Both the position numbers and the translations under genes were made by a program. DNA of 64,000 nt, from the NCBI RefSeq assembly GCF_021729035.1, contig NZ_JAJSAP010000002.1, positions 62,001 through 126,000 of the forward strand, given 5' to 3'. Positions 55,064 through 64,000 of this stretch are shown one piece after another; position 1 is the first letter of the stretch, and each line of letters opens with the position of its first letter. Under the pieces are notes generated by a model, which saw only the letters and a list, made by a program, of their open reading frames with translations, had not been told where the DNA came from and did not search any database. The DNA is from Microbulbifer sediminum. GTDB lineage: Bacteria; Pseudomonadota; Gammaproteobacteria; Pseudomonadales; Cellvibrionaceae.

Positions 55064-56695
55064 ATGCGACTCGCCCATTTCCTCTCCATACCCGGGGTGT
55101 TGCTTGGCACCATTTTCTTTGCACTGTCACTGACCCCCTCATTGATCCCCCGCGATGACGTGATGCAGGGCATTGTGTCGGGGATATCGTTCGCCGCCGG
55201 CTATGGCATCGGTGTATTCCTGGTCTGGTTGTGGCGTTTCCTTGAGCTCCCCGTGCCGCGTGACGGCGCCCGCAGGGTGATCGGGTGGGCCACAGCGGTG
55301 GCCTGCGTATTGCTGGCGCTCGCTTTCCTGTGGCAGGCAACCCGATGGCAGAACTCTGTGCGGTCCCTGATGGGCCTGGAGGCGGTCGATAGCAGCCGGC
55401 CGGTGACCGTTACCCTGGCCGCGCTGGCAATTTTCCTGGTCATTCTCCTGTTGGCGCGGCTCTTCCACCGCATCATGCGCTTCCTGTCCCGCCACCTGGA
55501 ACGCTTCATTCCCCGGCGGGTCTCCCTGTTGCTGGGACTGGTGGCGGCATTCGCGCTGTTCTGGGCGGCGGTCAATGATGTACTGATCAATGCCGGTCTG
55601 CGCACGGTCGATTCCATCTACCAGAAACTCGATGCCCGCATCGCGCCGGATATGCCGGCACCGGAGAACCCGGACAGTCCCGGGGGCGCCAATTCCCTGG
55701 TGCGATGGCAGGATATGGGGCACCAGGGGCGACAGTACCTGGCCCTGCGGCCGACAGAGGCCGATATCCGCGAGGTGGCTGGCAGGGCCCTCGAGCCGAT
55801 CCGCGTCTACGTGGGGCTCAATGCGGCGGAAACGCCGGAGGCGCGCGCCAAACTGGCGCTCGATGAGTTTATCCGGGTCGGGGGCTTCGAGCGCTCGGTG
55901 GTGATCCTGATTACACCTACCGGGACCGGCTGGGTGGACCCGGGAGCCATCAATTCCGTCGAGTTCCTGCACCGGGGTGATATCGCCAGTGTGGCAATGC
56001 AGTATTCCTACCTGCCGAGCCCGATTGCACTGATGACGGAAGATGCCTACGGGCGGGAGTCGGCAGAGGCCCTGTTTCAAGCCATTTACGGCCACTGGCG
56101 GTCGCTGCCCCGCGATTCCCGGCCCCGGCTGTACCTCTTTGGCCTTAGCCTGGGCGCGCTCAATTCCGACCGCTCTTTCGACTTCTACGACATCATTGAT
56201 GATCCCTTCCACGGTGCCCTGTGGACCGGGCCGCCTTTCCGCACCGATACCTGGCGCGCGGTGACCGCCAACCGCGATCCCGGTTCACCCGCCTGGTTGC
56301 CCGAGTTTGGCGATGGTGCCGTGGTGCGGTTCGGCAATCACTTCGGCGGTTATGACCGGGGCAGCGCCCCCTGGGGGGATTTCCGCCTTGCCTTCCTGCA
56401 GCACTCCAGCGACCCGATTGTCTTCTTTACCCCGGATGCGCTGTTCCGCAAGCCGGCGTGGATGAACAAGCCGCGCGGGCCCGAAGTCTCGCCGGACCTG
56501 CAGTGGTATCCCATCGTCACCATGTTCCATCTGGCGGCGGACATGCATGCCGGTATCGCGCCGATGGGCTTTGGTCACAGCTATGCCCCTGCCGATTACG
56601 TCCGTGCCTGGCTGGCACTGACCGAACCGCAGGGGTGGGGGGAAGCGGACCTGGACCGACTGCGCGAGAAGCTGAAGGGATACAACAAGCGGTAA
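55064..56695 (+). CDS. Alpha/beta-hydrolase membrane protein (Abhydrolase_9 family)
   Basis: 543 residues. Four N-terminal membrane spans (about 5-165), then a hydrolase domain with LFGLSLGALNS (likely nucleophile Ser near 363) and a later HSYAP element. This two-part layout matches the Abhydrolase_9 family of membrane hydrolases. Substrate unknown; lipid-type esters are a guess. Divergent from the small exported protein. Confidence 0.82.
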   Translation: MRLAHFLSIPGVLLGTIFFALSLTPSLIPRDDVMQGIVSGISFAAGYGIGVFLVWLWRFLELPVPRDGARRVIGWATAVACVLLALAFLWQATRWQNSVRSLMGLEAVDSSRPVTVTLAALAIFLVILLLARLFHRIMRFLSRHLERFIPRRVSLLLGLVAAFALFWAAVNDVLINAGLRTVDSIYQKLDARIAPDMPAPENPDSPGGANSLVRWQDMGHQGRQYLALRPTEADIREVAGRALEPIRVYVGLNAAETPEARAKLALDEFIRVGGFERSVVILITPTGTGWVDPGAINSVEFLHRGDIASVAMQYSYLPSPIALMTEDAYGRESAEALFQAIYGHWRSLPRDSRPRLYLFGLSLGALNSDRSFDFYDIIDDPFHGALWTGPPFRTDTWRAVTANRDPGSPAWLPEFGDGAVVRFGNHFGGYDRGSAPWGDFRLAFLQHSSDPIVFFTPDALFRKPAWMNKPRGPEVSPDLQWYPIVTMFHLAADMHAGIAPMGFGHSYAPADYVRAWLALTEPQGWGEADLDRLREKLKGYNKR

Positions 56696-56897
56696 ATGTG
56701 TCCAATTCCTTGGATTTCTCGCGTCATATCCGTTTAAATCACGTCTTATGATCGCCTCTCGAGACCTGCCGGGATGTCGCCGGGCAGCTGATGGCCAGTC
56801 TGGACTGCAAGGCTGTGCAAGTCCGGAGGCGGATGGCCACTGGCCGCAATGGGCGAACTGAGCGCCGCAACCGCCCCGCAATGGAGTTATGTGAATT

Positions 56898-58142
56898 ATG
56901 TGGGTCCGTCCCGTCCCCCTCTTTATTGGCCTGCGTTACGTAGCCGCCCGCCGCCGGCAGCAGTTTATCTCTTTTATCAACGGCTTCTCGCTACTGGGGA
57001 TGGCACTGGGCGTCATGGCCCTGATCGTGGTGACGTCAGTGATGAACGGTTTCGACCGTGAGCTGAAAACCAGGATCCTCAGTGTGGTGCCCCACGGTTT
57101 TGTGGAGAAAGAGGGCGGCCTTGAGGACTGGCGCGATGCAGCCCGGCAGCTTGTGCAGCAGCCCCACGTGGAGGCAGCGAGCCCGTTTGTGCGCGGTTTT
57201 GCCCTCCTGGGTTCCGGCAATGAGAGCCACGGGGTGGAGTTCCAGGGCGTGGACCCCACGGCGCTGCGTGAAGTAAGCGAGGTGGGTGAGCATATGGTGC
57301 TGGGCAGCCTCGACAGCCTGCAGCCACGCAGTTACAACATCGTGCTGGGGCGTATCCTCGCGCGCCAGCTCAATGTGATTCCCGGGGACAGTGTCATCCT
57401 CACTCTGCCGGAAGTGGTGATTACCCCGGCCGGCATCTTTCCCCGCACCAAGCGCTTTACTGTCAGCGGCGTTTTCTCTGTCGGTGCCCAGGTGGACCAG
57501 AGCATGGCCCTGGTGCATATCGAGGATGCGGGCCGCCTGTTGCGGATGCCCGGAAAGGCGCAGGGCCTGCAGTTGCGCTTCGACGATATGAACAACGCCC
57601 TGGGCAGGGTCTCCGGCTACGCCGAGGCGCTGGGTGAGGGCTTCAGCGGTGAGGACTGGAGCAAGTCCCAGGGCAGCCTGTTCCAGGCGGTGAAAATGGA
57701 AAAAACCGTAGTGACGCTGATGCTGATGATCATCGTTGCGGTGGCCGCATTCAATATTGTGTCCGCGCTGGTACTGATGGTCGCCGACAAGCGCTCGGAC
57801 ATTGCCGTGCTCCGCACATTGGGGCTGACATCGCGGCAGATCATGGGTGTGTTTGTGGTGCAGGGCAGCGCCATCGGTATTATCGGCGCCGTCGCCGGGG
57901 CGCTCCTGGGCATCCTGATCGCCCTCAACCTGACCGACATGGTGAGCTGGGTAGAGAACGTCCTGGGTGCGAAAATCTTTGATCCGCGCGTCTTCTTCGT
58001 CAGCTTCCTGCCCTCGGAATTCCGTACCGCAGACGCAGTCACTGTGCTGACCGCAGCGATCCTGATGAGCCTCCTGGCGACCCTGTTCCCCGCCTGGCGG
58101 GCCGCTCAGATCGAGCCGGCGGAGGCACTGCGCTACGAGTAA
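56898..58142 (+). CDS. lolC: Lipoprotein-releasing ABC transporter permease LolC
   Basis: 414 residues. N-terminal span (about 24-50, SFINGFSLLGMALGVMALIV), a large periplasmic domain that contacts LolA, and three C-terminal spans of FtsX type, ending ALRYE like E. coli LolC. With LolD and LolE it extracts outer-membrane lipoproteins from the inner membrane. Confidence 0.93.
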   Translation: MWVRPVPLFIGLRYVAARRRQQFISFINGFSLLGMALGVMALIVVTSVMNGFDRELKTRILSVVPHGFVEKEGGLEDWRDAARQLVQQPHVEAASPFVRGFALLGSGNESHGVEFQGVDPTALREVSEVGEHMVLGSLDSLQPRSYNIVLGRILARQLNVIPGDSVILTLPEVVITPAGIFPRTKRFTVSGVFSVGAQVDQSMALVHIEDAGRLLRMPGKAQGLQLRFDDMNNALGRVSGYAEALGEGFSGEDWSKSQGSLFQAVKMEKTVVTLMLMIIVAVAAFNIVSALVLMVADKRSDIAVLRTLGLTSRQIMGVFVVQGSAIGIIGAVAGALLGILIALNLTDMVSWVENVLGAKIFDPRVFFVSFLPSEFRTADAVTVLTAAILMSLLATLFPAWRAAQIEPAEALRYE

Positions 58143-58229
58143 AAGCACCGAACGAATAATGCATCCCGGAATGCGGCCCGCCGGAAAACGGTCGCCGCTA
58201 CCGACAATGAAAATGACTGGCACCAATAA

Positions 58230-58988
58230 ATGATGAACAGCCAAGTAGAATTGCAAGACAAGCCGCACACCGGCAACGATATGCAGAGCGATGCAGTGGT
58301 ACTGTCCTGCCGCAACCTGCGTAAATCCTATCGGCAGGGCAGCAACGAGCTCGAGGTGTTGCGCGGCGTCGAGCTGGAGGTCCGCCGGGGTGAAAAGCTC
58401 GCGATTGTCGGGGCCTCGGGCTCCGGCAAGTCGACCCTGCTCAACCTGCTCGGTGGGCTGGATACGGCCACTTCGGGTGAGGTCCAGGTGGCGGGAAAAG
58501 ACCTCGCCACGCTGAATGCCAATGAGCGTGGCTGGCTCCGCAACAGCAGCCTCGGTTTTGTTTACCAGTTTCACCACCTGCTGGGCGAGTTCTCCGCCCT
58601 TGAAAACGTGGCGATGCCGCTGCTGATCGGCAAGCGTGCGGTATCTGAAGCCCGGGAAGAGGCCGCGGCCATGCTGCGGGCCGTGGGTCTGGGTGAGCGC
58701 CTCGACCACAAGCCCTCGCAACTCTCCGGTGGCGAGCGCCAGCGGGTTGCCATCGCCCGCGCGCTGGTGACGCACCCGGCCTGTGTACTCATGGACGAAC
58801 CCACCGGTAACCTGGACCGGGCCACCGCCAGGGAGATCCACGGCCTGATGGACAGGCTCAACCGGGAGCTGGGTATCAGCTTTGTCATCGTCACCCACGA
58901 CCCGGACCTGGCGGCGGCACTGGACCGCACGCTGCACCTGATTGATGGGCGGCTGGAGAGCGACTGGCAGCAGGGTGACCATGTTTAA
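58230..58988 (+). CDS. lolD: Lipoprotein-releasing ATPase LolD
   Basis: 252 residues. Walker [10 protein letters not shown], signature [10 protein letters not shown], Walker [10 protein letters not shown], and a His switch in VTHDPDLA. It powers LolCE. The first ~25 residues before the ABC fold are poorly conserved, so the start may be later. LolE overlaps its end by 8 bases. Confidence 0.94.
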   Translation: MMNSQVELQDKPHTGNDMQSDAVVLSCRNLRKSYRQGSNELEVLRGVELEVRRGEKLAIVGASGSGKSTLLNLLGGLDTATSGEVQVAGKDLATLNANERGWLRNSSLGFVYQFHHLLGEFSALENVAMPLLIGKRAVSEAREEAAAMLRAVGLGERLDHKPSQLSGGERQRVAIARALVTHPACVLMDEPTGNLDRATAREIHGLMDRLNRELGISFVIVTHDPDLAAALDRTLHLIDGRLESDWQQGDHV

Positions 58989-60243
58989 GCCGCTGCCCAC
59001 ATATATCGGCCTGCGTTATGCGGGCGCACAGCGTCGCGGTGAGGACTCCGCGGGACTGGTGTCTTTCATTTCCGGCCTGTCCATGGTGGGGTTGATCCTG
59101 GGCGTGGCCCTGATGATCGTGGTGATGTCCGTGATGAACGGTTTCGATCGCGAGTTGCGCGACCGCATCCTCGGCATCATGCCCCATGCAACCATCTACA
59201 ACAGCAGTCCCGATGTCGACTGGCCGGCGATCCGGGACCAGCTGGCGGCGAGCCCGGCCGTGGAAGCGGCCGCCGAGGTGTGGCAGGTCAATGCCATGGC
59301 GCGCAAGGGCAGGGAGGTCACCCCCCTGCTGGTCCAGGGCATCAATCCGGACACCATTACGCGGGTCTCCAATATCGGTGAATTCGTTTCGCCGGACAGC
59401 TTCGCCGCGCTGCAGAACCCGGCGGAGCCGGGCGTGATCCTGGGGCGCGGCCTGGCCGACAAGCTGGAAGTGACCGCAGGGGAGCACCTGTCCCTGATTG
59501 TGCCCAACAGTGCCGGGGCCGAGGGCGGTCGCCGCGCCGCGCGCCTGGCGGGCTTCAAGGTGGTGGATGTGTTCCACTCCGGTACCGCGCTGGATCACAG
59601 CCTGGCCCTGCTGAGCTGGGAGCAGGCGCGCCGCCTCGCTGGCGGTGCCGGTGGGGCCGGGGTCCAGCTGCGCGTGGGTGACATGCTGCAGGCAAACTGG
59701 ATCATGCGCCAGCTGCTCGGTGAGCTGCCGGCAGAGAATTTCTATGGCAGTGACTGGAGCCGTACCCACGGCAACCTCTACCAGGCGATCCAGATGTCCC
59801 GCAACCTGGTGGGGCTCCTGGTGTTGCTGATTATCGCCATTGCCGCCTTCAACGTGGTGTCCACCCTGGTGATGGTGGTGATCGACAAGCACAGCGATAT
59901 CGCCATCCTGCGTACCATGGGTGCCAGCACCCGCGAGATCCTGCTGACGTTTGTCAGCCAGGGGGCGCTGGTGGGGCTGGTCGGCGCCACCCTGGGTGGC
60001 CTGCTGGGTGTGCTTGGGTCACTGGTGGTGACGGACCTGGTGGCGGGCCTGGAATCCCTGTTCGGTATCCAGTTTCTCAAGTCGGATGTCTACCCGGTGG
60101 ACTACCTGCCGTCCGAGCTCCAGTGGGACGATGTGGCGCTGGTGGTAGGGGCTGGCTTTGTCCTCAGCCTGGTGGCCACCCTCTACCCGTCATTGCAGGC
60201 GAGCCGGGTGCAGCCCGCGGCGGCGTTGCGCAACGAACAATAA
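58981..60243 (+). CDS. lolE: Lipoprotein-releasing ABC transporter permease LolE
   Basis: 420 residues from the ATG at 58981, which overlaps the lolD stop. Span at about 27-55, periplasmic domain with the LolE-like [15 protein letters not shown] stretch, [18 protein letters not shown], and three final spans with [16 protein letters not shown]. LolE is the heterologous partner of LolC. Confidence 0.93.
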   Translation: MFKPLPTYIGLRYAGAQRRGEDSAGLVSFISGLSMVGLILGVALMIVVMSVMNGFDRELRDRILGIMPHATIYNSSPDVDWPAIRDQLAASPAVEAAAEVWQVNAMARKGREVTPLLVQGINPDTITRVSNIGEFVSPDSFAALQNPAEPGVILGRGLADKLEVTAGEHLSLIVPNSAGAEGGRRAARLAGFKVVDVFHSGTALDHSLALLSWEQARRLAGGAGGAGVQLRVGDMLQANWIMRQLLGELPAENFYGSDWSRTHGNLYQAIQMSRNLVGLLVLLIIAIAAFNVVSTLVMVVIDKHSDIAILRTMGASTREILLTFVSQGALVGLVGATLGGLLGVLGSLVVTDLVAGLESLFGIQFLKSDVYPVDYLPSELQWDDVALVVGAGFVLSLVATLYPSLQASRVQPAAALRNEQ

Positions 60244-60284
60244 TGATGGCGGGATTCAGGCTGTAGGGAAGGGGGCAGAAGGCT

Positions 60285-60629
60285 ATGGATGGTGACAAAG
60301 GTAAAGCAGCGAGAGGAGAGGGTTTCACCCGATTTATGGCGGCCATACACCGGCCGTCGATTGTCTGGTGGCCGTTCCCTTTCCTGCGCCCGGAAGACGG
60401 TGAGCCGTTCGGGCGTTTCAGGCTGTTTACCTGCACGACCCTATATCCGCTCTACCTGTGGTCGTTTGTGTCAGTGATTCTGTTTTTGAAGAAGGGCCTG
60501 GGAACTGCAGAGTTGTTGCCGCTGCTGGGCGTCCTGCTCGGCTTTTTCCTCATCTATTATTCCGTAGTAGCCCATTGCTGGAACCGGGTTCATGGTCCCG
60601 GGCGGCAGCGGGTTTCAATGGATCGCTGA
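60285..60629 (+). CDS. Small hypothetical membrane protein
   Basis: 114 residues with two hydrophobic stretches (about 50-68 and 78-97). No recognised family. It overlaps the convergent DUF2062 gene by 15 bases. Expression is plausible but not certain. Confidence 0.5.
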   Translation: MDGDKGKAARGEGFTRFMAAIHRPSIVWWPFPFLRPEDGEPFGRFRLFTCTTLYPLYLWSFVSVILFLKKGLGTAELLPLLGVLLGFFLIYYSVVAHCWNRVHGPGRQRVSMDR

Positions 60630-61139
60630 TCGCCGCGCCAGGCGCATCTTCCAGCGTTTCACCACATGCCAGCGCCACAGGGCCTGCATGCCGAAATAAG
60701 AGACCGCCGCAAAGAAGATCCCGCTCAACAGTGAGCCGAAGAACAGCGGCAGCCAGATCTTGCCCACCTCGCCGGTCAGCCATTCCCACGACAGCTCCAG
60801 CCTGAAGTCCAGGGGCGGTGTGCCCAGGATCCAGGCACCCAGCTTGTAGGTGCTGTAGAAAATGGCCGGCATGGTAATCGGGTTACTGATCCACACCAGG
60901 ATCATCGAGAGCGGCAGGTTACAGCGGAACCACAGCGCCAGCAGCGCGGCGATCACCATCTGGCCCGGCAGCGGCAGGAAACTGGTGAAGACACCCACTG
61001 CAAAGGCGACCGATACCGAGTGGCGGTTCAGGTGAAAGAGGTTGGGATCGTGCAGCAGGGTCCCCAAGAAGCCCAGACCCCTGTTGGCCCGCACCTGTTC
61101 GGGAGTCGGCAGCCAGCGCCTGATGATACTTTTCGGCAT
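60615..61139 (-). CDS. DUF2062 family membrane protein
   Basis: From the ATG at 61139 (MPKSIIRRWLPTPEQVRA) it has 174 residues and three spans. FLPLPGQMVIAALLALWFRCN and WISNPITMPAIFYSTYKLG are the DUF2062 marks. Neighbour of lolCDE in Pseudomonas too. Function unknown. Confidence 0.88.
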   Translation of the reverse strand: MPKSIIRRWLPTPEQVRANRGLGFLGTLLHDPNLFHLNRHSVSVAFAVGVFTSFLPLPGQMVIAALLALWFRCNLPLSMILVWISNPITMPAIFYSTYKLGAWILGTPPLDFRLELSWEWLTGEVGKIWLPLFFGSLLSGIFFAAVSYFGMQALWRWHVVKRWKMRLARRSAIH

Positions 61140-61349
61140 AACGTCACTGTACACGGAGACCGGCGGCCCGGACGAATATGATTCAACGTTCAGGGGAAGT
61201 CGGCGGGTCCGGTCCGCCGCCTGTCCTTGCACACTCTCAAGAATAGATTGTGGCCGGCTGGGCGGCACGGCCCAGCCTTTGCGGGCGCTATTATGCCCGC
61301 TCAGCGCGCTTAAGACTACTCTTGTGCCAATCGTCCCGCAAAGCCCGTT

Positions 61350-61361
61350 ATTGTCAACAAT
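61350..61361. promoter_or_regulatory. GntR-type operator half-match upstream of the prp regulator
   Basis: ATTGTCAACAAT, identical to the core of the downstream palindrome except one central base. About 74 bases upstream of it. Confidence 0.5.
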
Positions 61362-61420
61362 TGAGTACGTTTTAACTGGTTGACTGGGATAACCTCGTAC
61401 ATTATTGTGGCTTTCAATTC

Positions 61421-61438
61421 AGGATTGTCGACAATCCT
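61421..61438. promoter_or_regulatory. 18-bp perfect palindrome, GntR-type operator
   Basis: AGGATTGTCGACAATCCT is its own reverse complement. The core ATTGTCGACAAT fits FCD-class GntR operators. It ends 22 bases before the regulator start codon. Confidence 0.75.
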
Positions 61439-61460
61439 GTGGCCTGTCGGAGATCTTCCC

Positions 61461-62135
61461 TTGAAAGCAGCACCGTCACAGAACGCCGTCACCGGCCAGA
61501 GCCTGGCAGACCGTCTGTTTGAGACGTTGCGCGGAGAGATCGTGGAGGGGCGGATCGCCGCCGGCAGCAAGGTCAGCGAGCCGGAGCTGGCGCGTCGCTT
61601 TGAAGCCAGCCGGGGCAGCCTGCGCGAGGCGCTGATGCGGCTCGAGTCACTGGGCCTGCTGGAGCGCCGGGTGAATGTCGGCGCCCGGGTGGTGGACCTG
61701 ACCGAGCGCGGCCTGCTGGAACTCTATGACGTGCGGGAAGCGCTTGAGGGCATGGCCTGCCGGCTGGCGGCCAGCCAGCGCACAGACGCCGACCTGGCGG
61801 AACTCCGGCGGATGCTCGAGCACCATGAGCAGCAGGAAGAGCTGCGGGCCGGTACCGCCTATTTCCAGCCCGAGGGCGATTTCGACTTCCATTTCCGCAT
61901 CGTGCAGGCCTCCGGCAACGACCTGCTGATCGACACCCTGTGCAACCGCCTGTATTACCGGGTGCGCATGTACCGGTACCAGCTGGGTATGGCCAGCCCC
62001 CGTGCCCAGCGGGCCTTCCGTGAACACAGTCATATCATCGAAGCCATCGAGGCCGGGGACGGTGACCTGGCGGAGCTGCTGATGCGCCGCCATATCCGCG
62101 CCTCCCGGCAAAACATAGAAAACAAACTGAGGTAG
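61461..62135 (+). CDS. prpR: GntR-family (FCD) regulator of the prp operon
   Basis: The TTG at 61461 has GGAG 8 bases upstream, giving 224 residues. Winged-helix SEPELARRFEASRGSLREALMRLESLGLLE, then an FCD ligand domain (YDVREALEGMACRLAA, DFDFHFRIVQASGND). Same layout as the GntR regulator upstream of prpB in Pseudomonas. Likely represses this operon until 2-methylcitrate or a related compound is present. prpB follows 3 bases on. Confidence 0.85.
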   Translation: MKAAPSQNAVTGQSLADRLFETLRGEIVEGRIAAGSKVSEPELARRFEASRGSLREALMRLESLGLLERRVNVGARVVDLTERGLLELYDVREALEGMACRLAASQRTDADLAELRRMLEHHEQQEELRAGTAYFQPEGDFDFHFRIVQASGNDLLIDTLCNRLYYRVRMYRYQLGMASPRAQRAFREHSHIIEAIEAGDGDLAELLMRRHIRASRQNIENKLR

Positions 62136-62138
62136 CCA

Positions 62139-63017
62139 ATGAGCCACACTCTCTCTGCTGGCGCGCGCTTTCGCCGTGCCCTCGCCGAAAACAACCCGCT
62201 GCAGGTGGTGGGGACCATCAATGCCTACAGCGCCATCATGGCGGAGCGTATCGGCCACAAGGCGATTTACCTGTCCGGTGGCGGGGTGGCCAATGCCTCT
62301 TACGGCCTGCCTGACCTGGGCATGACGAGCCTGGACAACGTGCTCGAGGACGTACGCCGCATCACCGCCGCCAGCGAACTGCCGCTGCTGGTGGATATCG
62401 ATACCGGCTGGGGCGGTGCCTTCAATATTGCCCGTACCATCAAGGAAATGATCCGTGCCGGTGCCGGTGCGGTACACATCGAGGATCAGGTGGCGCAGAA
62501 GCGCTGTGGCCACCGCCCGAACAAGGAAATCGTCAGCAAGGAAGAGATGGTCGATCGCATCAAGGCGGCGGTTGACGCCCGTACCGACGACGATTTCTTT
62601 ATCATGGCCCGTACCGACTCCTTTGCCCAGGAAGGGCTCGACGCCGCCATCGAGCGCGCCCAGGCCTGCATCGAGGCCGGTGCCGACGGCATCTTCGCCG
62701 AGGCGGTCACCGAGCTGGAGCATTACCGCGCGTTCAAGGATGCGCTGAATGTGCCCATCCTCGCCAACATCACCGAGTTCGGCAAAACCAGGCTCTACAA
62801 CAAGGCAGAGCTGGCGGAGTCCGGTGCTGATATGGTGCTGTACCCGCTGTCGGCCTTCCGCGCCATGAACAAGGCCGCGGAAAACGTCTACACCAGCATC
62901 CTGGAAAACGGCGACCAGCAGGCGGTGGTGGACACCATGCAGACCCGCGCCGAACTGTACGACTACCTGAATTACCACGACTTCGAGCAGAAGCTCGACG
63001 ACCTGTTCAAGAAGTAA
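62139..63017 (+). CDS. prpB: Methylisocitrate lyase
   Basis: Cleaves 2-methylisocitrate to pyruvate and succinate. 292 residues, KRCGH at 121-125 (catalytic Cys123), and metal ligands Asp86 and Asp88 in [14 protein letters not shown] lies before the ATG. Confidence 0.96.
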   Translation: MSHTLSAGARFRRALAENNPLQVVGTINAYSAIMAERIGHKAIYLSGGGVANASYGLPDLGMTSLDNVLEDVRRITAASELPLLVDIDTGWGGAFNIARTIKEMIRAGAGAVHIEDQVAQKRCGHRPNKEIVSKEEMVDRIKAAVDARTDDDFFIMARTDSFAQEGLDAAIERAQACIEAGADGIFAEAVTELEHYRAFKDALNVPILANITEFGKTRLYNKAELAESGADMVLYPLSAFRAMNKAAENVYTSILENGDQQAVVDTMQTRAELYDYLNYHDFEQKLDDLFKK

Positions 63018-63101
63018 ACCCGAGTTCGATATTTACCCATCGCCATACCGGGCCCCGGCATGGCGAAGCAAAAATTCTTTCCTAAAAAAGGGGATCAGAA
63101 G

Positions 63102-64000
63102 ATGGCAGAGAAAAAAGTAGGAGGCGCCGGCCTGCGTGGCCAGGTTGCCGGTAAAACCGCACTTTCCACCGTTGGCAAAAGCGGTTCAGGCCTCACTTAT
63201 CGCGGCTATGACGTCAAGGACCTGGCAGAACGCTGCGAGTTCGAGGAAGTCGCTTACCTGATCTTCAACGGCGAGCTGCCCACCAGTGCGCAGCTGGCAG
63301 ATTACAAGGGCACCCTCAAGGGCATGCGCGGCCTGCCGCAGGCGCTGAAGGAAGTGCTGGAGCGCATCCCCGCCGACGCACACCCGATGGATGTGATGCG
63401 CACCGGCTGCTCCATGCTGGGCAACCTGGAGGGCGAGGAGTCCTTCGACCAGCAGTACGACCGCGCCAACCGCCTGCTGGCGGCGTTCCCGTCCATCATC
63501 TGCTACTGGTACCGCTATACCCACGACGGCGTGCGTATCGAGACCGAGACCGACGACGATTCCATCGGCGGCCACTTCCTGCATATGCTGCGCGGTGAGA
63601 AGCCGAACGAGCTGCACGCGCAGGTGATGAACGTTTCCCTGATCCTGTACGCCGAGCACGAGTTCAACGCGTCCACCTTTACCGCGCGCGTCTGTGCCTC
63701 CACCCTGTCCGACCTGTTCAGCTGCATTACCGGCGCCATCGGCTCCCTGCGTGGCCCGCTGCACGGCGGCGCCAACGAGGCGGCCATGGAATTGATCGAG
63801 AAGTTCTCCTCCGCCGACGAGGCCGAGAAAGGGCTGCTGGGCATGCTGGAGCGCAAGGAAAAGATCATGGGCTTCGGCCACGCGGTCTACACCGAGTCCG
63901 ACCCGCGCAACGCCATCATCAAGCAGTGGGCCGAGAAGCTGGCCGCCGATGTTGGCGACGAAGTCCTGTACCCGGTTTCCGTGCGCTGTGAAGAGGTGAT
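63102..64000 (+). CDS. prpC: 2-methylcitrate synthase, N-terminal part (cut by window end)
   Basis: Condenses propionyl-CoA with oxaloacetate. 299 codons are visible, starting MAEKKVGGAGLRGQ with AAGGGGA about 10 bases upstream. GPLHGGANE (catalytic His near 220) and GFGHAVYTESDPR (near 258) are present. It follows prpB on the same strand. The C-terminus lies beyond the window. Confidence 0.94.
   Translation, partial: MAEKKVGGAGLRGQVAGKTALSTVGKSGSGLTYRGYDVKDLAERCEFEEVAYLIFNGELPTSAQLADYKGTLKGMRGLPQALKEVLERIPADAHPMDVMRTGCSMLGNLEGEESFDQQYDRANRLLAAFPSIICYWYRYTHDGVRIETETDDDSIGGHFLHMLRGEKPNELHAQVMNVSLILYAEHEFNASTFTARVCASTLSDLFSCITGAIGSLRGPLHGGANEAAMELIEKFSSADEAEKGLLGMLERKEKIMGFGHAVYTESDPRNAIIKQWAEKLAADVGDEVLYPVSVRCEEV

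Larger units (their letters stand above)
61140..61460. other. Divergent region between DUF2062 and prp regulator genes
   Basis: 321 bases. Holds two operator-like palindromes (listed) and otherwise no gene. Confidence 0.5.

Noticed and set aside
57036-59000. 654-codon minus-strand open frame
   Set aside because: Opposite lolC and lolD; shadow of those genes.

Overview
The window reads as GC-rich chromosomal DNA of a marine-type gammaproteobacterium close to Pseudomonas and the Cellvibrionales (Microbulbifer-like). The grounds are the gene order and the complete sodium-pumping NADH:quinone reductase (Nqr) operon. From memory of Pseudomonas genomes, much of the window keeps the same order: MoxR/Bat locus, NAD-glutamate dehydrogenase, pyrD-rmf-rlmL, slt/uup, topA, lexA/psrA/nagZ, csiV/mfd, gap, nqrA-F, sthA, lolCDE and a DUF2062 gene. 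No rRNA, tRNA, CRISPR array, insertion sequence or prophage was seen.

Layout. 1-650: end of a nucleotide-sugar epimerase, the edge of a surface-polysaccharide locus, then an AT-richer gap. 657-7820 (minus): a six-gene MoxR-DUF58-DUF4381-BatA-BatB/C-BatD operon. 8126-17266: NAD-specific glutamate dehydrogenase, pyrD, rmf and rlmKL. 17274-22690: a protein-phosphorylation module made of a PP2C phosphatase, a transmembrane Hanks-type kinase with a formylglycine-enzyme-like sensor domain, an RcsF-like lipoprotein, and a divergent FHA protein with a small glutaredoxin-like protein. 22779-27304: slt, uup and a universal stress protein. 27451-35600: topA with small conserved proteins, lexA with a double SOS box, a LOG-family gene, psrA and nagZ. 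35715-38900: a MscS channel, a cold-shock protein, a heptamer tandem repeat and a DUF819 membrane protein. 38964-44986: csiV, mfd and an N-terminally extended gap. 45355-52509: nqrABCDEF-apbE-nqrM, which encodes the Na+-NQR complex, its flavin transferase and its iron-sulfur maturation factor. 52631-56695: sthA, a thioesterase, a small exported protein and an alpha/beta-hydrolase membrane protein. 56898-61139: lolCDE and two small membrane proteins. 61461-64000: a GntR regulator, prpB and the start of prpC (methylcitrate cycle).

How it fits together. Most of the window is housekeeping: respiration (Nqr, SthA), central carbon and nitrogen metabolism (GDH, GAPDH, methylcitrate cycle), envelope biogenesis (Lol, Slt, NagZ, CsiV), and DNA and RNA upkeep (TopA, LexA, Mfd, RlmKL, Rmf). 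The part that departs most from this backbone is 17274-22438, which looks like a self-contained envelope-sensing kinase/phosphatase/FHA system. Several regulatory sites are directly readable: two LexA boxes over a TATAAT box, an AAAC-N4-GTTT palindrome at psrA, an 18-bp palindrome at the prp regulator, a HexR-like site at gap, and a strong terminator-like hairpin inside the first codons of apbE.
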